From an uncultured Bacteroides sp. (GTDB lineage: Bacteria; Bacteroidota; Bacteroidia; Bacteroidales; Bacteroidaceae), in assembly GCA_900551645.1 (NCBI GenBank), contig URWP01000186.1, positions 1 to 5,506 of the forward strand: 5,506 nt of DNA, read 5' to 3'. A program made the position numbers and the translations under genes. Under the pieces are notes generated by a model that had not been told where the DNA came from, made no database searches, and worked only from the letters and a program-made list of their open reading frames with translations. Below, piece after piece: positions 1 through 5,013 of this stretch; position 1 is the first letter of the stretch, and each line of letters starts with the position of its first letter.

Positions 1-851
1 ACCGCGACTTCCAGAGCCGTAACGTGATGATAAAGGATGGGGAACCTTATTTCATCGATTTCCAGGGCGGACGTAAAGGCCCGTTCTATTACGATGTGGC
101 TTCTTTCTTGTGGCAGGCCAAAGCCAACCTGCCAGACTCTCTCCGGATGGAACTGGTATCGCATTACATCGACGCCCTGCGTGAATACAAGCCGGTAGAC
201 GAAACCTATTTCAAGAGCCAGCTTCGCCATTTTGTCCTTTTCCGTACCCTTCAGGTACTAGGAGCCTACGGATTCCGTGGCTATTTCGAGAAAAAGCCAC
301 ATTTTATCCAAAGCGTTCCATTTGCAGTAGAAAACCTGCGCCAACTGCTGAAGGACGATTTCCCGGAATATCCGTATCTGTGCCAAGTACTTCATAACCT
401 GACGGAACTGAAACAGTTTACCGACGAACGGAAGAAACGCCAGCTCACCGTCAAGGTCATGAGTTTCGCCTACAAGAAAGGAATACCGGAAGACCCAACC
501 GGAAACGGAGGTGGTTATGTATTCGATTGCCGTGCCGTAAATAATCCCGGCAAATATGACCGATACAAGCCATATACGGGACTGGATGAAAATGTCATCC
601 GTTTCCTGGAAGAAGACGGAGAAATCACCCGCTTCCTGGAACACGTCTATGCGCTGGTAGATGCCCATGTACAACGCTACATCGAACGGGGATTCACCAA
701 CCTTTCCGTATGCTTCGGCTGTACCGGCGGACAGCACCGTTCTGTCTATTCCGCCCAACACGTAGCAGAACACATCAGCCGGAAATTCGGCGTGAAAGTA
801 CAGCTCATCCACCGGGAACAGAATATCGAACAAATCTTTGAAGCCAGATGA
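1..851 (+). CDS. AmgK-like sugar kinase fused to RapZ C-terminal domain (5' truncated)
   Basis: Partial gene, already open at the window edge; the reading frame has codons starting at base 3 and about 282 residues are visible. The first residues read RDFQSRNVM, and the split codon before them (?AC) fits His, giving the Brenner-type HRDxxxxN catalytic loop of aminoglycoside-phosphotransferase-fold kinases. YFIDFQGG follows with the metal-binding Asp, then GPFYYDVASFLW. This set (HRDxxSRN, IDFQ, GPxxYDxxS) resembles AmgK, the cytoplasmic kinase that phosphorylates MurNAc/GlcNAc at the anomeric position. From about base 441 a second domain begins: VFDCR, NNPGKYD, TGLD and GCTGGQHRSV match the C-terminal domain of RapZ, which in E. 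coli senses glucosamine-6-phosphate and binds sRNA. The RapZ P-loop ATPase half is absent; the kinase takes its place. The TGA stop overlaps the next ATG (ATGA), so translation is probably coupled. Domain calls are strong; the sugar substrate is inferred from these motifs and the MurU-like neighbour. Confidence 0.88.
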   Translation, partial: RDFQSRNVMIKDGEPYFIDFQGGRKGPFYYDVASFLWQAKANLPDSLRMELVSHYIDALREYKPVDETYFKSQLRHFVLFRTLQVLGAYGFRGYFEKKPHFIQSVPFAVENLRQLLKDDFPEYPYLCQVLHNLTELKQFTDERKKRQLTVKVMSFAYKKGIPEDPTGNGGGYVFDCRAVNNPGKYDRYKPYTGLDENVIRFLEEDGEITRFLEHVYALVDAHVQRYIERGFTNLSVCFGCTGGQHRSVYSAQHVAEHISRKFGVKVQLIHREQNIEQIFEAR

Positions 852-1570
852 AAGCCATGATTTTTGCCGCCGGACTCGGTACCCGGCTGAAACCGCTCAC
901 CGACCACCTGCCGAAAGCCCTGGTTCCCGTTGCCGGGAAGCCGATGCTGGAACACGTCATTCTGAAACTGAAAGCCGCGGGATTCACCGAAATCGTCATC
1001 AACATCCACCACTTCGGAGAACAGATTATCGGTTTCCTGCAGGCCAACCAGCATTTCGGGCTGACCATCCACATCAGTGACGAACGGGAACAACTGCTCG
1101 ATACAGGAGGAGGCATCCAGAAAGCATCCACTTTTTTCCAAGGGAATGAACCATTTCTGGTACATAACGTAGATATTCTTTCGGATACTGATCTGAAAAC
1201 CCTTTACGATTACCATGTCCAGAGCGGAAACGACGCCACTTTATTGGCAAGCCAAAGGAAAACATCCCGCTACCTGCTGTTTGACGACACCGACCGCCTC
1301 TGCGGATGGATCAACAAAGATACCCGGCAAACCAAACCGGAAGGCTTCGTCTACGATCCCGAACGCTACCGAGCCTATGCCTTCAGCGGAATCCATGTCA
1401 TCTCCCCTACACTCTTCCCTTATTTCCAGGGATGGAGCGGGAAATTCTCCATCATGGACTTCTACCTACAGAACTGTCAGGAAGCCCGTATCGGCGGTTG
1501 CCTCCAGCTGATAGATATCGGCAAGCCCGAAACCTTGATACAGGCAGAAGAATTTCTGAAGCGAATCTGA
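848..1570 (+). CDS. MurU-like sugar-1-phosphate nucleotidyltransferase
   Basis: A complete 240-residue protein of the short NTP_transferase family, a usual length for MurU-type enzymes. The N-terminal signature GLGTRLKPLT (residues 9-18) is the nucleotide-phosphate loop, followed by LPKALVPVAGKPML with the conserved Lys23. DTGGGI (85-90) lies in the base/sugar-binding region, HNVD (106-109) supplies a likely metal-binding Asp109, and IDIG (222-225) supplies the second, Asp223. There is no C-terminal left-handed beta-helix, so it is not a GlmU-type bifunctional enzyme. MurU makes UDP-MurNAc from MurNAc-1-phosphate and UTP, bypassing the MurA/MurB route. The ATG overlaps the stop of the upstream AmgK-like kinase, the order expected for the AmgK-MurU salvage pathway. 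The gene ends in tandem stops, TGA TAA, just before a hairpin terminator. An alternative is a heptose- or hexose-1-phosphate nucleotidyltransferase such as HddC; the kinase context favours MurU, but substrate and nucleotide are inferred. Confidence 0.87.
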   Translation: MKAMIFAAGLGTRLKPLTDHLPKALVPVAGKPMLEHVILKLKAAGFTEIVINIHHFGEQIIGFLQANQHFGLTIHISDEREQLLDTGGGIQKASTFFQGNEPFLVHNVDILSDTDLKTLYDYHVQSGNDATLLASQRKTSRYLLFDDTDRLCGWINKDTRQTKPEGFVYDPERYRAYAFSGIHVISPTLFPYFQGWSGKFSIMDFYLQNCQEARIGGCLQLIDIGKPETLIQAEEFLKRI

Positions 1571-1577
1571 TAAAATA

Positions 1578-1624
1578 GCCTTTGCTTTTCCGATGTTCCA
1601 AAGAAAAGCAAAGGCCACCTTTTT
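1578..1624 (+). terminator. Intrinsic terminator, probably bidirectional
   Basis: A perfect 13-bp inverted repeat, GCCTTTGCTTTTC (1578-1590) and GAAAAGCAAAGGC (1603-1615), with a 12-base loop. It is followed by CCACC and five T residues (1620-1624). It begins 7 bases after the nucleotidyltransferase stop codon and lies 28 bases beyond the stop of the convergent acetyltransferase gene. On the minus strand the stem is followed by TATTTTA, a weaker T-tract, so it can plausibly end both convergent transcripts. The few bases between stem and T-run on the plus strand make it slightly imperfect. Confidence 0.8.
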
Positions 1625-1642
1625 GATATCTCCGAAGAGTCA

Positions 1643-2290
1643 CTACATAGTATCTACAATCTCCTGAATATCGTTGAAAAGCTTGCAGGTATGGTAACCG
1701 TCCGCCACCGCATGGCTGACAAAGACTGCAACCGGAATCAGGACTTTACCATCGTTCTCAACATATTTCCCGAACTTGATGAGAGGAAACAGTAAAGAAC
1801 TTTCCGTATAGGTATCTTGTGCGAAACTTGTAAAATTCAGCCAAGGCAGACTGGATATCGGGCAGAAATTCTTGGGCTGATCGGGACGTGCCTTGATGAC
1901 TCCTGTTATGTTTCCATACGTTTTCATATCCTGGACAACAGTCTCATAAAAGGTATCAAAATCAGCATGATAGGGGCTCCACACATCCGTAAAGGTCTTG
2001 TTCTCCTCATGAAATAGCGTATAGCTGGGAACTACCTCGTCCCAATATCCCAGTTCTCCCTGTTCATTGAAACTCATTCGGAATTCCTTATTCTGATTCA
2101 CCGCTTTCATGATGGCGTACAGCATCATCGGAAAGAACTTCAGATTTCGTTCCTTCTTTCTTCTCATCAGACGGGTAATATCGATATTCACGGTCAGGTT
2201 ATACTTACACTTGATCTGATGATAATAATAATCGAAGTAAATGGTCCTTTCCCAAGTCGTTTTATCTATCACATGAAACACAACATCCAT
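1643..2290 (-). CDS. Chloramphenicol acetyltransferase-like (CatA family) O-acetyltransferase
   Basis: A complete 215-residue protein, within the usual CAT size. CAT enzymes are cytoplasmic trimers that move acetyl from acetyl-CoA to the 3-hydroxyl of chloramphenicol. The C-terminal active-site block reads VSHAVADGYH (191-200) against the classical HHAVCDGxH: the catalytic His (His193) and structural Asp (Asp197) are kept, but the first His of the pair is Ser192. ISSLPW (145-150) aligns with the classical VSANPW segment and keeps the Ser that supports the tetrahedral intermediate. The N-terminus (IDKTTWERTIYFDYY), FFPMMLYAI, EFRMSFNEQGELGYWDEVVPSYTLF (typed here only as the region 70-93) and KFGKY are all CAT-like. 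The ATG at 2290 is the only good start, because an in-frame stop lies shortly upstream; no Shine-Dalgarno is seen, as is usual in Bacteroidales. The fold is secure, but many chromosomal CatA-like proteins are untested for drug acetylation, so resistance is not shown. It is convergent with the MurU-like gene and shares its terminator. Confidence 0.87.
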   Translation of the reverse strand: MDVVFHVIDKTTWERTIYFDYYYHQIKCKYNLTVNIDITRLMRRKKERNLKFFPMMLYAIMKAVNQNKEFRMSFNEQGELGYWDEVVPSYTLFHEENKTFTDVWSPYHADFDTFYETVVQDMKTYGNITGVIKARPDQPKNFCPISSLPWLNFTSFAQDTYTESSLLFPLIKFGKYVENDGKVLIPVAVFVSHAVADGYHTCKLFNDIQEIVDTM

Positions 2291-2340
2291 AATCGGCAGT
2301 TTTAGCGTTCAACATGCAAGTGCAATCCCTTGCCAGAACA

Positions 2341-2348
2341 CAAAAATA
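2341..2348 (-). promoter_or_regulatory. Candidate -7 element for the acetyltransferase gene
   Basis: On the minus strand these bases read TATTTTTG, an exact match to the Bacteroides -7 consensus TAnnTTTG. They lie about 50 bases upstream of the acetyltransferase ATG, giving an expected leader of roughly 44 bases. No TTTG -33 element is found 19-21 bases further upstream (2365-2375 is GC-rich), so the site is incomplete and the promoter call is tentative. Confidence 0.38.
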
Positions 2349-2439
2349 CACAAAACCCCGCTTATTACCTAGCCTCCGGCATCGAATTATCCGCAACATA
2401 GAAAAAGCCAAACCTCTGAAAACAGAATAATACCTAAGC

Positions 2440-2483
2440 AAGTATTTTTATTGACAAAAGATAGAGAATCCAGAAAAATACTT
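2440..2483. repeat. AT-rich 10-bp inverted repeat
   Basis: AAGTATTTTT (2440-2449) and AAAAATACTT (2474-2483) are perfect reverse complements separated by 24 bases. The arms are mostly A/T, so an RNA hairpin would be weak and chance is a real possibility. It lies about 150 bases upstream of the acetyltransferase start codon, beyond its candidate -7 element. Confidence 0.4.
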
Positions 2484-2656
2484 ACTGTTCATTTCTTTAT
2501 ACCACTCCATCCAGCAGCAGAATTGTATAAGAACAGAATGAATATACGTTTTTTCTCCTAAAATAAGCTACTTACAACGGTTTCTGATACCGATAAATCC
2601 GGAATCGGAAGATAAAACGGACGGGCGAAACAAGGAAAACGTGCGTTCGTTTCAAA

Positions 2657-2708
2657 CAAAACAGGAAGACGGATGAAGTAAAACGCTTTCCTGTTTTGAA
2701 AAACAGGA
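2657..2708. repeat. Three-armed inverted repeat with mutually exclusive hairpins
   Basis: CAAAACAGGAA (2657-2667) and TTCCTGTTTTG (2688-2698) form a perfect 11-bp inverted repeat around a 20-base spacer. A third arm, AAAACAGGA (2700-2708), is also complementary to the middle arm and would give a tight hairpin with only a few loop bases. The middle arm can therefore pair with either neighbour but not both, as in attenuators. A further imperfect stem, AAACGGACG (2615-2623) with CGTTCGTTT (2644-2652), 8 of 9 matched plus one G-U pair, lies directly beside it. Neither strand shows a strong T-run right after these stems, so a simple terminator is not supported. Confidence 0.55.
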
Positions 2709-2795
2709 CTGTAATCGTCGTTTTCCCTCAAATTCTGAAGTCGGATGAACAGACGGAAAATGTTAAAATCCGCAGTAATCCATTGAAGTACAAAC

Positions 2796-2815
2796 GAATG
2801 AATAAAAATTCATTC
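2796..2815. repeat. 8-bp hairpin, GAATGAAT/ATTCATTC
   Basis: GAATGAAT (2796-2803) and ATTCATTC (2808-2815) are perfect reverse complements around an AAAA loop. On the minus strand it lies about 120 bases beyond the M56 stop codon and reads with a TTTT loop; the T-run (2816-2821) precedes the stem in that direction, so it does not have the form of an intrinsic terminator. Its role is unknown. Confidence 0.4.
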
Positions 2816-2935
2816 AAAAAATCATCGCCAACCGACCGACAGGCTGCAAATATCCGATTCTCATCAAACAGCATTGACAATGTGTCAGAATGATAATGTA
2901 GTGACCGGAATGTCAAGCATCATAATGGTATAAAA

Positions 2936-4216
2936 TTATTGCAATCTAAAAGTTACCGGTACAGTAAGTTTACATCTCACAGCCTGACCGTTCTTCATAG
3001 CAGGCTTCCATTCCGGCATGAGTCTCAAGACACGGAGTACCTCTACGTCAAGTTCCGGAGAAACCGGACGCATGATCTCGAAGTTCCCCGGCGTACCGTC
3101 CTTTTCCACTATAAACTGTACAACCACCCTGCCTTGGATTTCCGCATCGATAGCAGCCTGAGGATATACAATGTTTTTATTCAGGAAATTAAGCAGTTTC
3201 TTGATTCCACCCGGAAATTCAGGCATCAGTTCTGCTTCCTCGAATACTTCATCCTCTACAGTTACAGACTCTTCCTCCTTTACTTTTGCCCCGGTAAGAA
3301 CAACGGTTTCTACCTGAGAATCCTGTTCCGTCAGTGCAGATGTACATGCCACGTTTCCTGCTATCAGCAGAAAAAGCACAGGGAAAGTCAGCAGAGTATA
3401 TTTGACATAGCCTACAATCCCCGTCCGCCTGCGGTTCATCATGACGATACGTCGTTTGAGGAAAACGACATTGAAAGAATTCGTCAAGTCATTGTCCTGA
3501 CGGCAGGAGAGGCCGAGCAGATGATACTGGTACGACTTACGCTCAATGCCCGACTCCAGAACTTTCCGGTCGGCTAGGTACTCCAGGTTCTCCCTCACCT
3601 CCCTTTTCAACAGCCAACTAAACGGATTCACCCACAGGAGTGCGTTCGCCGTTTCTGTCAGCAGCACATCTATCGAATGATACTGACGCACATGAGTCTG
3701 CTCATGAACCAGGACATCCTCCAGCCCCTGTCCGAACAGAGACTTCCGGCTGATAAAAATCCAACCGAAGAAAGAGAACGGACCCGCATCGCCGGGAATC
3801 AACCTGACCTTTACACCGTGTAACTCTCCCGGTTCCGATTTTATACCCATAACAAGCAGACTGACCAGTTGAATCAAAATACGCAGAAGGCAAAGACCGG
3901 CTCCCAGCACATAGATGTACAACAAGATGTTGCTCGAAGGACCATCAGAAAGGGAGCTACCGGAAACTGTTACGCCAAGTTCCGGCAGAATGACAGAACG
4001 ATAATAATCCGTTGCAAAGGACAGGCTACAACCATGGCCAAAGCGTTCCGCCAGTTCGGGCAAGGGAAGCAGGAAAGCTCCCAATACCGACAATATCAGT
4101 ACAGCCCGACGCGTGATAAAGAACGTATCGCGCGTATAGAGTAACCTATAGAACGCATAGAAAAGCGCGATTCCAAGGTTCACATGAAAAAAATACATCG
4201 GCAGGGACGACGGCAT
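2936..4216 (-). CDS. BlaR1/MecR1-like M56 peptidase with TonB C-terminal domain
   Basis: A 426-residue inner-membrane protein from the ATG at 4216. Likely membrane segments are residues 7-27, 38-54, 97-123 and 272-290. The zinc-peptidase motif HEQTH (171-175) sits in VLVHEQTHVRQYH, and ENLEYLADR (209-217) provides the probable third ligand, Glu212, as in M56 peptidases. BlaR1-type proteins sense an outside signal and trigger cleavage of their BlaI-type repressor. After the last membrane segment comes an acidic linker (about 300-330), then MPEFPGG (331-337), YPQAA, GRVVVQFIVEKDG, MPEWKPA and VPVTFRLQ. This is the TonB C-terminal fold in its Bacteroidetes form, placed in the periplasm where BlaR1 carries its penicillin-binding sensor. 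The start is fixed by AAAGGAG (4230-4224) seven bases upstream of ATG; an in-frame TTG at 4246 is less likely. The repressor gene ends two bases before this ATG. The signal and the cleavage target are inferred; a TonB-like transport role is an alternative for the tail. Confidence 0.9.
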   Translation of the reverse strand: MPSSLPMYFFHVNLGIALFYAFYRLLYTRDTFFITRRAVLILSVLGAFLLPLPELAERFGHGCSLSFATDYYRSVILPELGVTVSGSSLSDGPSSNILLYIYVLGAGLCLLRILIQLVSLLVMGIKSEPGELHGVKVRLIPGDAGPFSFFGWIFISRKSLFGQGLEDVLVHEQTHVRQYHSIDVLLTETANALLWVNPFSWLLKREVRENLEYLADRKVLESGIERKSYQYHLLGLSCRQDNDLTNSFNVVFLKRRIVMMNRRRTGIVGYVKYTLLTFPVLFLLIAGNVACTSALTEQDSQVETVVLTGAKVKEEESVTVEDEVFEEAELMPEFPGGIKKLLNFLNKNIVYPQAAIDAEIQGRVVVQFIVEKDGTPGNFEIMRPVSPELDVEVLRVLRLMPEWKPAMKNGQAVRCKLTVPVTFRLQ

Positions 4217-4230
4217 AGCTATTCTCCTTT
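4217..4230 (-). promoter_or_regulatory. Shine-Dalgarno sequence that decides the M56 start
   Basis: On the minus strand AAAGGAG (4230-4224) precedes the ATG at 4216 by seven bases and lies inside the last codons of the repressor gene. Strong Shine-Dalgarno sequences are uncommon in Bacteroidales, so this one favours the ATG at 4216 over the in-frame TTG at 4246. It suggests that the second gene recruits ribosomes itself as well as through coupling. Confidence 0.65.
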
Positions 4231-4584
4231 CTGCTCTTCGATACAACGGATAATGTCATCCAAATCCTTCTTCGAAATCTTCTGTTCCCGGGCACAGAAG
4301 AAAACCATATTCTTGTAAGAATCGGCAAAATAGTCTTCCACCAGCCTGTCGACCGATTTTCCGGCATATTCCTCCTCCGTGACCAACGGAGTATAGATAT
4401 AGGTACTTCCAAAACGCCTGGCATCCAGATAACCTTTCTGCTTCAGGCTGTTCATGATGGATGCCAGACTAGTATAACGGGGCTTCGGGTCAGGATAGCA
4501 AAACAGGATGTCCTTCACACAGCACATGCCGGTCTTCCATATATACTGCATGGCTCTTTCTTCTTGAGGGGTAAGCGTTTCCAT
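4219..4584 (-). CDS. BlaI/MecI/CopY-family transcriptional repressor
   Basis: A 121-residue cytoplasmic winged-helix repressor, a typical length for the family. METLTPQEERAMQYIWKTG opens the first helix as in BlaI/MecI; KPRYTSLASIMNSLKQKGYL (35-54) is the recognition helix and following helix; RRFGSTYIYTPLVTEEEY (57-73) is the wing. The C-terminal part (about 74-121) is the dimerisation region. The family binds palindromic operators as a dimer and is released when a partner M56 protein leads to its cleavage. The partner gene follows after two bases, so the two form an operon. The start is set at the ATG at 4584; a TTG two codons upstream (4590) is possible. In S. aureus BlaI the scissile bond is Asn-Phe in LVLNFVEK; the matching segment here is MVFFCARE, so that bond is not conserved. 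No beta-lactamase gene is in the window; regulated targets are unknown apart from probable self-control. Confidence 0.92.
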   Translation of the reverse strand: METLTPQEERAMQYIWKTGMCCVKDILFCYPDPKPRYTSLASIMNSLKQKGYLDARRFGSTYIYTPLVTEEEYAGKSVDRLVEDYFADSYKNMVFFCAREQKISKKDLDDIIRCIEEQKGE

Positions 4585-4609
4585 AGACAAATAGATTTAA
4601 CCATTTATG

Positions 4610-4640
4610 CAAAAATACGAACAAATCGTAAATATGCAAA
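4610..4640 (-). promoter_or_regulatory. Promoter of the repressor/M56 operon
   Basis: On the minus strand TTTG (4640-4637) is followed after exactly 19 bases by TATTTTTG (4617-4610), matching the Bacteroides housekeeping promoter TTTG-N19-21-TAnnTTTG. Transcription should begin near 4603, giving a leader of about 20 bases before the ATG at 4584. A palindrome sits between the two elements. Confidence 0.72.
4616..4630. promoter_or_regulatory. Probable repressor operator, TACGA-N5-TCGTA
   Basis: TACGA (4616-4620) and TCGTA (4626-4630) form a perfect palindrome with a five-base centre. It touches the -7 element and fills most of the spacer towards the -33 element, so a bound dimer would block RNA polymerase. 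BlaI-family operators are short palindromes with TA at the outer ends (for example TACAnnTGTA), so the form fits self-repression by the adjacent gene. A direct repeat, TATGCAAA, flanks it on both sides (4606-4613 and 4633-4640), but those copies overlap the promoter elements. The assignment rests on position and symmetry only. Confidence 0.58.
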
Positions 4641-4967
4641 TAGAAGCGAACCATTATTTACAAAATCCAGAAAGGAATCAAGAAATACAAATCTACTCCC
4701 TGCTTTTCGTATGGGACATCATCTTTCACCGCTAAATATCATATTTCACATTAAACATCTAAATACCAATAGTTTACAACAAAATAGAAGTATAAAACCA
4801 CTAATCAGAAACTTTTATATAATAAAAAACAGCCCAAACAATTCGATACTTCACACAACCTTTAATCGCAATTTCCTCCCATCTATACACGTTAGTTTCA
4901 ATAGACAGTCTAAAAATCCAAATAATGATTAGACGAGGTTTTGACGCATATCTTCCGACATATTTTT

Positions 4968-4975
4968 TATCTTTG
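4968..4975 (+). promoter_or_regulatory. Candidate -7 element for the AAA-ATPase-like gene
   Basis: TATCTTTG exactly matches TAnnTTTG and is followed by CA, a common context in Bacteroidales promoters. The nearest TTTG upstream is at 4940-4943, with a 24-base spacer that is longer than the usual 19-21, so the -33 element is weak or absent. The expected transcript start, near 4981-4983, coincides with the left arm of the hairpin that follows. Confidence 0.5.
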
Positions 4976-4979
4976 CAGG

Positions 4980-5013
4980 TACAGGGACTTATTTCATAGG
5001 AAATGTCCCTGTA
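4980..5013 (+). repeat. Strong hairpin in the leader of the AAA-ATPase-like gene
   Basis: TACAGGGAC (4980-4988) pairs perfectly with GTCCCTGTA (5005-5013). Inside, after two unpaired bases, ATTTC (4991-4995) pairs with GAAAT (5000-5004) around the loop ATAG. The result is a 14-bp stem with one two-base bulge. It sits 30 bases before the ATG and right at the predicted transcript start. It could protect the 5' end of the mRNA, be a palindromic operator, or terminate an incoming transcript; no T-run follows, which argues against the last. Confidence 0.65.

Larger units (their letters stand above)
2291..2935. other. Gene-free stretch with several inverted repeats
   Basis: About 645 bases between the acetyltransferase start and the M56 gene end, with no convincing coding sequence. 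The two short open frames inside (62-65 codons, opposite strands, overlapping) start with TTG, have no ribosome binding site and show no recognisable motifs. The stretch holds a candidate -7 element near 2341, an AT-rich inverted repeat at 2440-2483, a three-armed repeat set at 2657-2708 with a weaker stem just before it (2615-2652), and a hairpin at 2796-2815. Both flanking genes are on the minus strand, so it could be the spacer of a longer transcript or the site of an unrecognised small RNA. No clear terminator for the M56 gene was found here. Confidence 0.6.

Noticed and set aside
2525..2554. Possible terminator: GTATA ... TATACG followed by six T residues
   Set aside because: The stem is only five A/T-rich base pairs with a 13-base loop, too weak for an intrinsic terminator.
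2696..2893. 65-codon open frame on the plus strand (TTG start) in the gene-free spacer
   Set aside because: It starts inside the middle inverted-repeat arm, has no ribosome binding site or promoter, a low-complexity polar composition and no recognisable motif.
2728..2916. 62-codon open frame on the minus strand (TTG start) opposite the previous one
   Set aside because: It has no ATG, no ribosome binding site and no known domain. It could be a decayed gene remnant, but nothing in the sequence proves it.
2936..4246. Longer M56 reading from the TTG at 4246
   Set aside because: It would overlap the repressor gene by nine codons, adds a charged 10-residue leader, and lacks the well-placed AAAGGAG that precedes the ATG at 4216.
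4564..4932. 122-codon open frame on the plus strand across the AT-rich intergenic region
   Set aside because: It overlaps the repressor start and its promoter on the opposite strand, and the translated sequence is Asn/Lys/Ile-rich with no motif.
4902..4934. TAGACAGTCTA palindrome with an inverted TTAGAC copy nearby
   Set aside because: The arms are only 5-6 bases in a very AT-rich region and match no promoter position, so it is not called as an operator.
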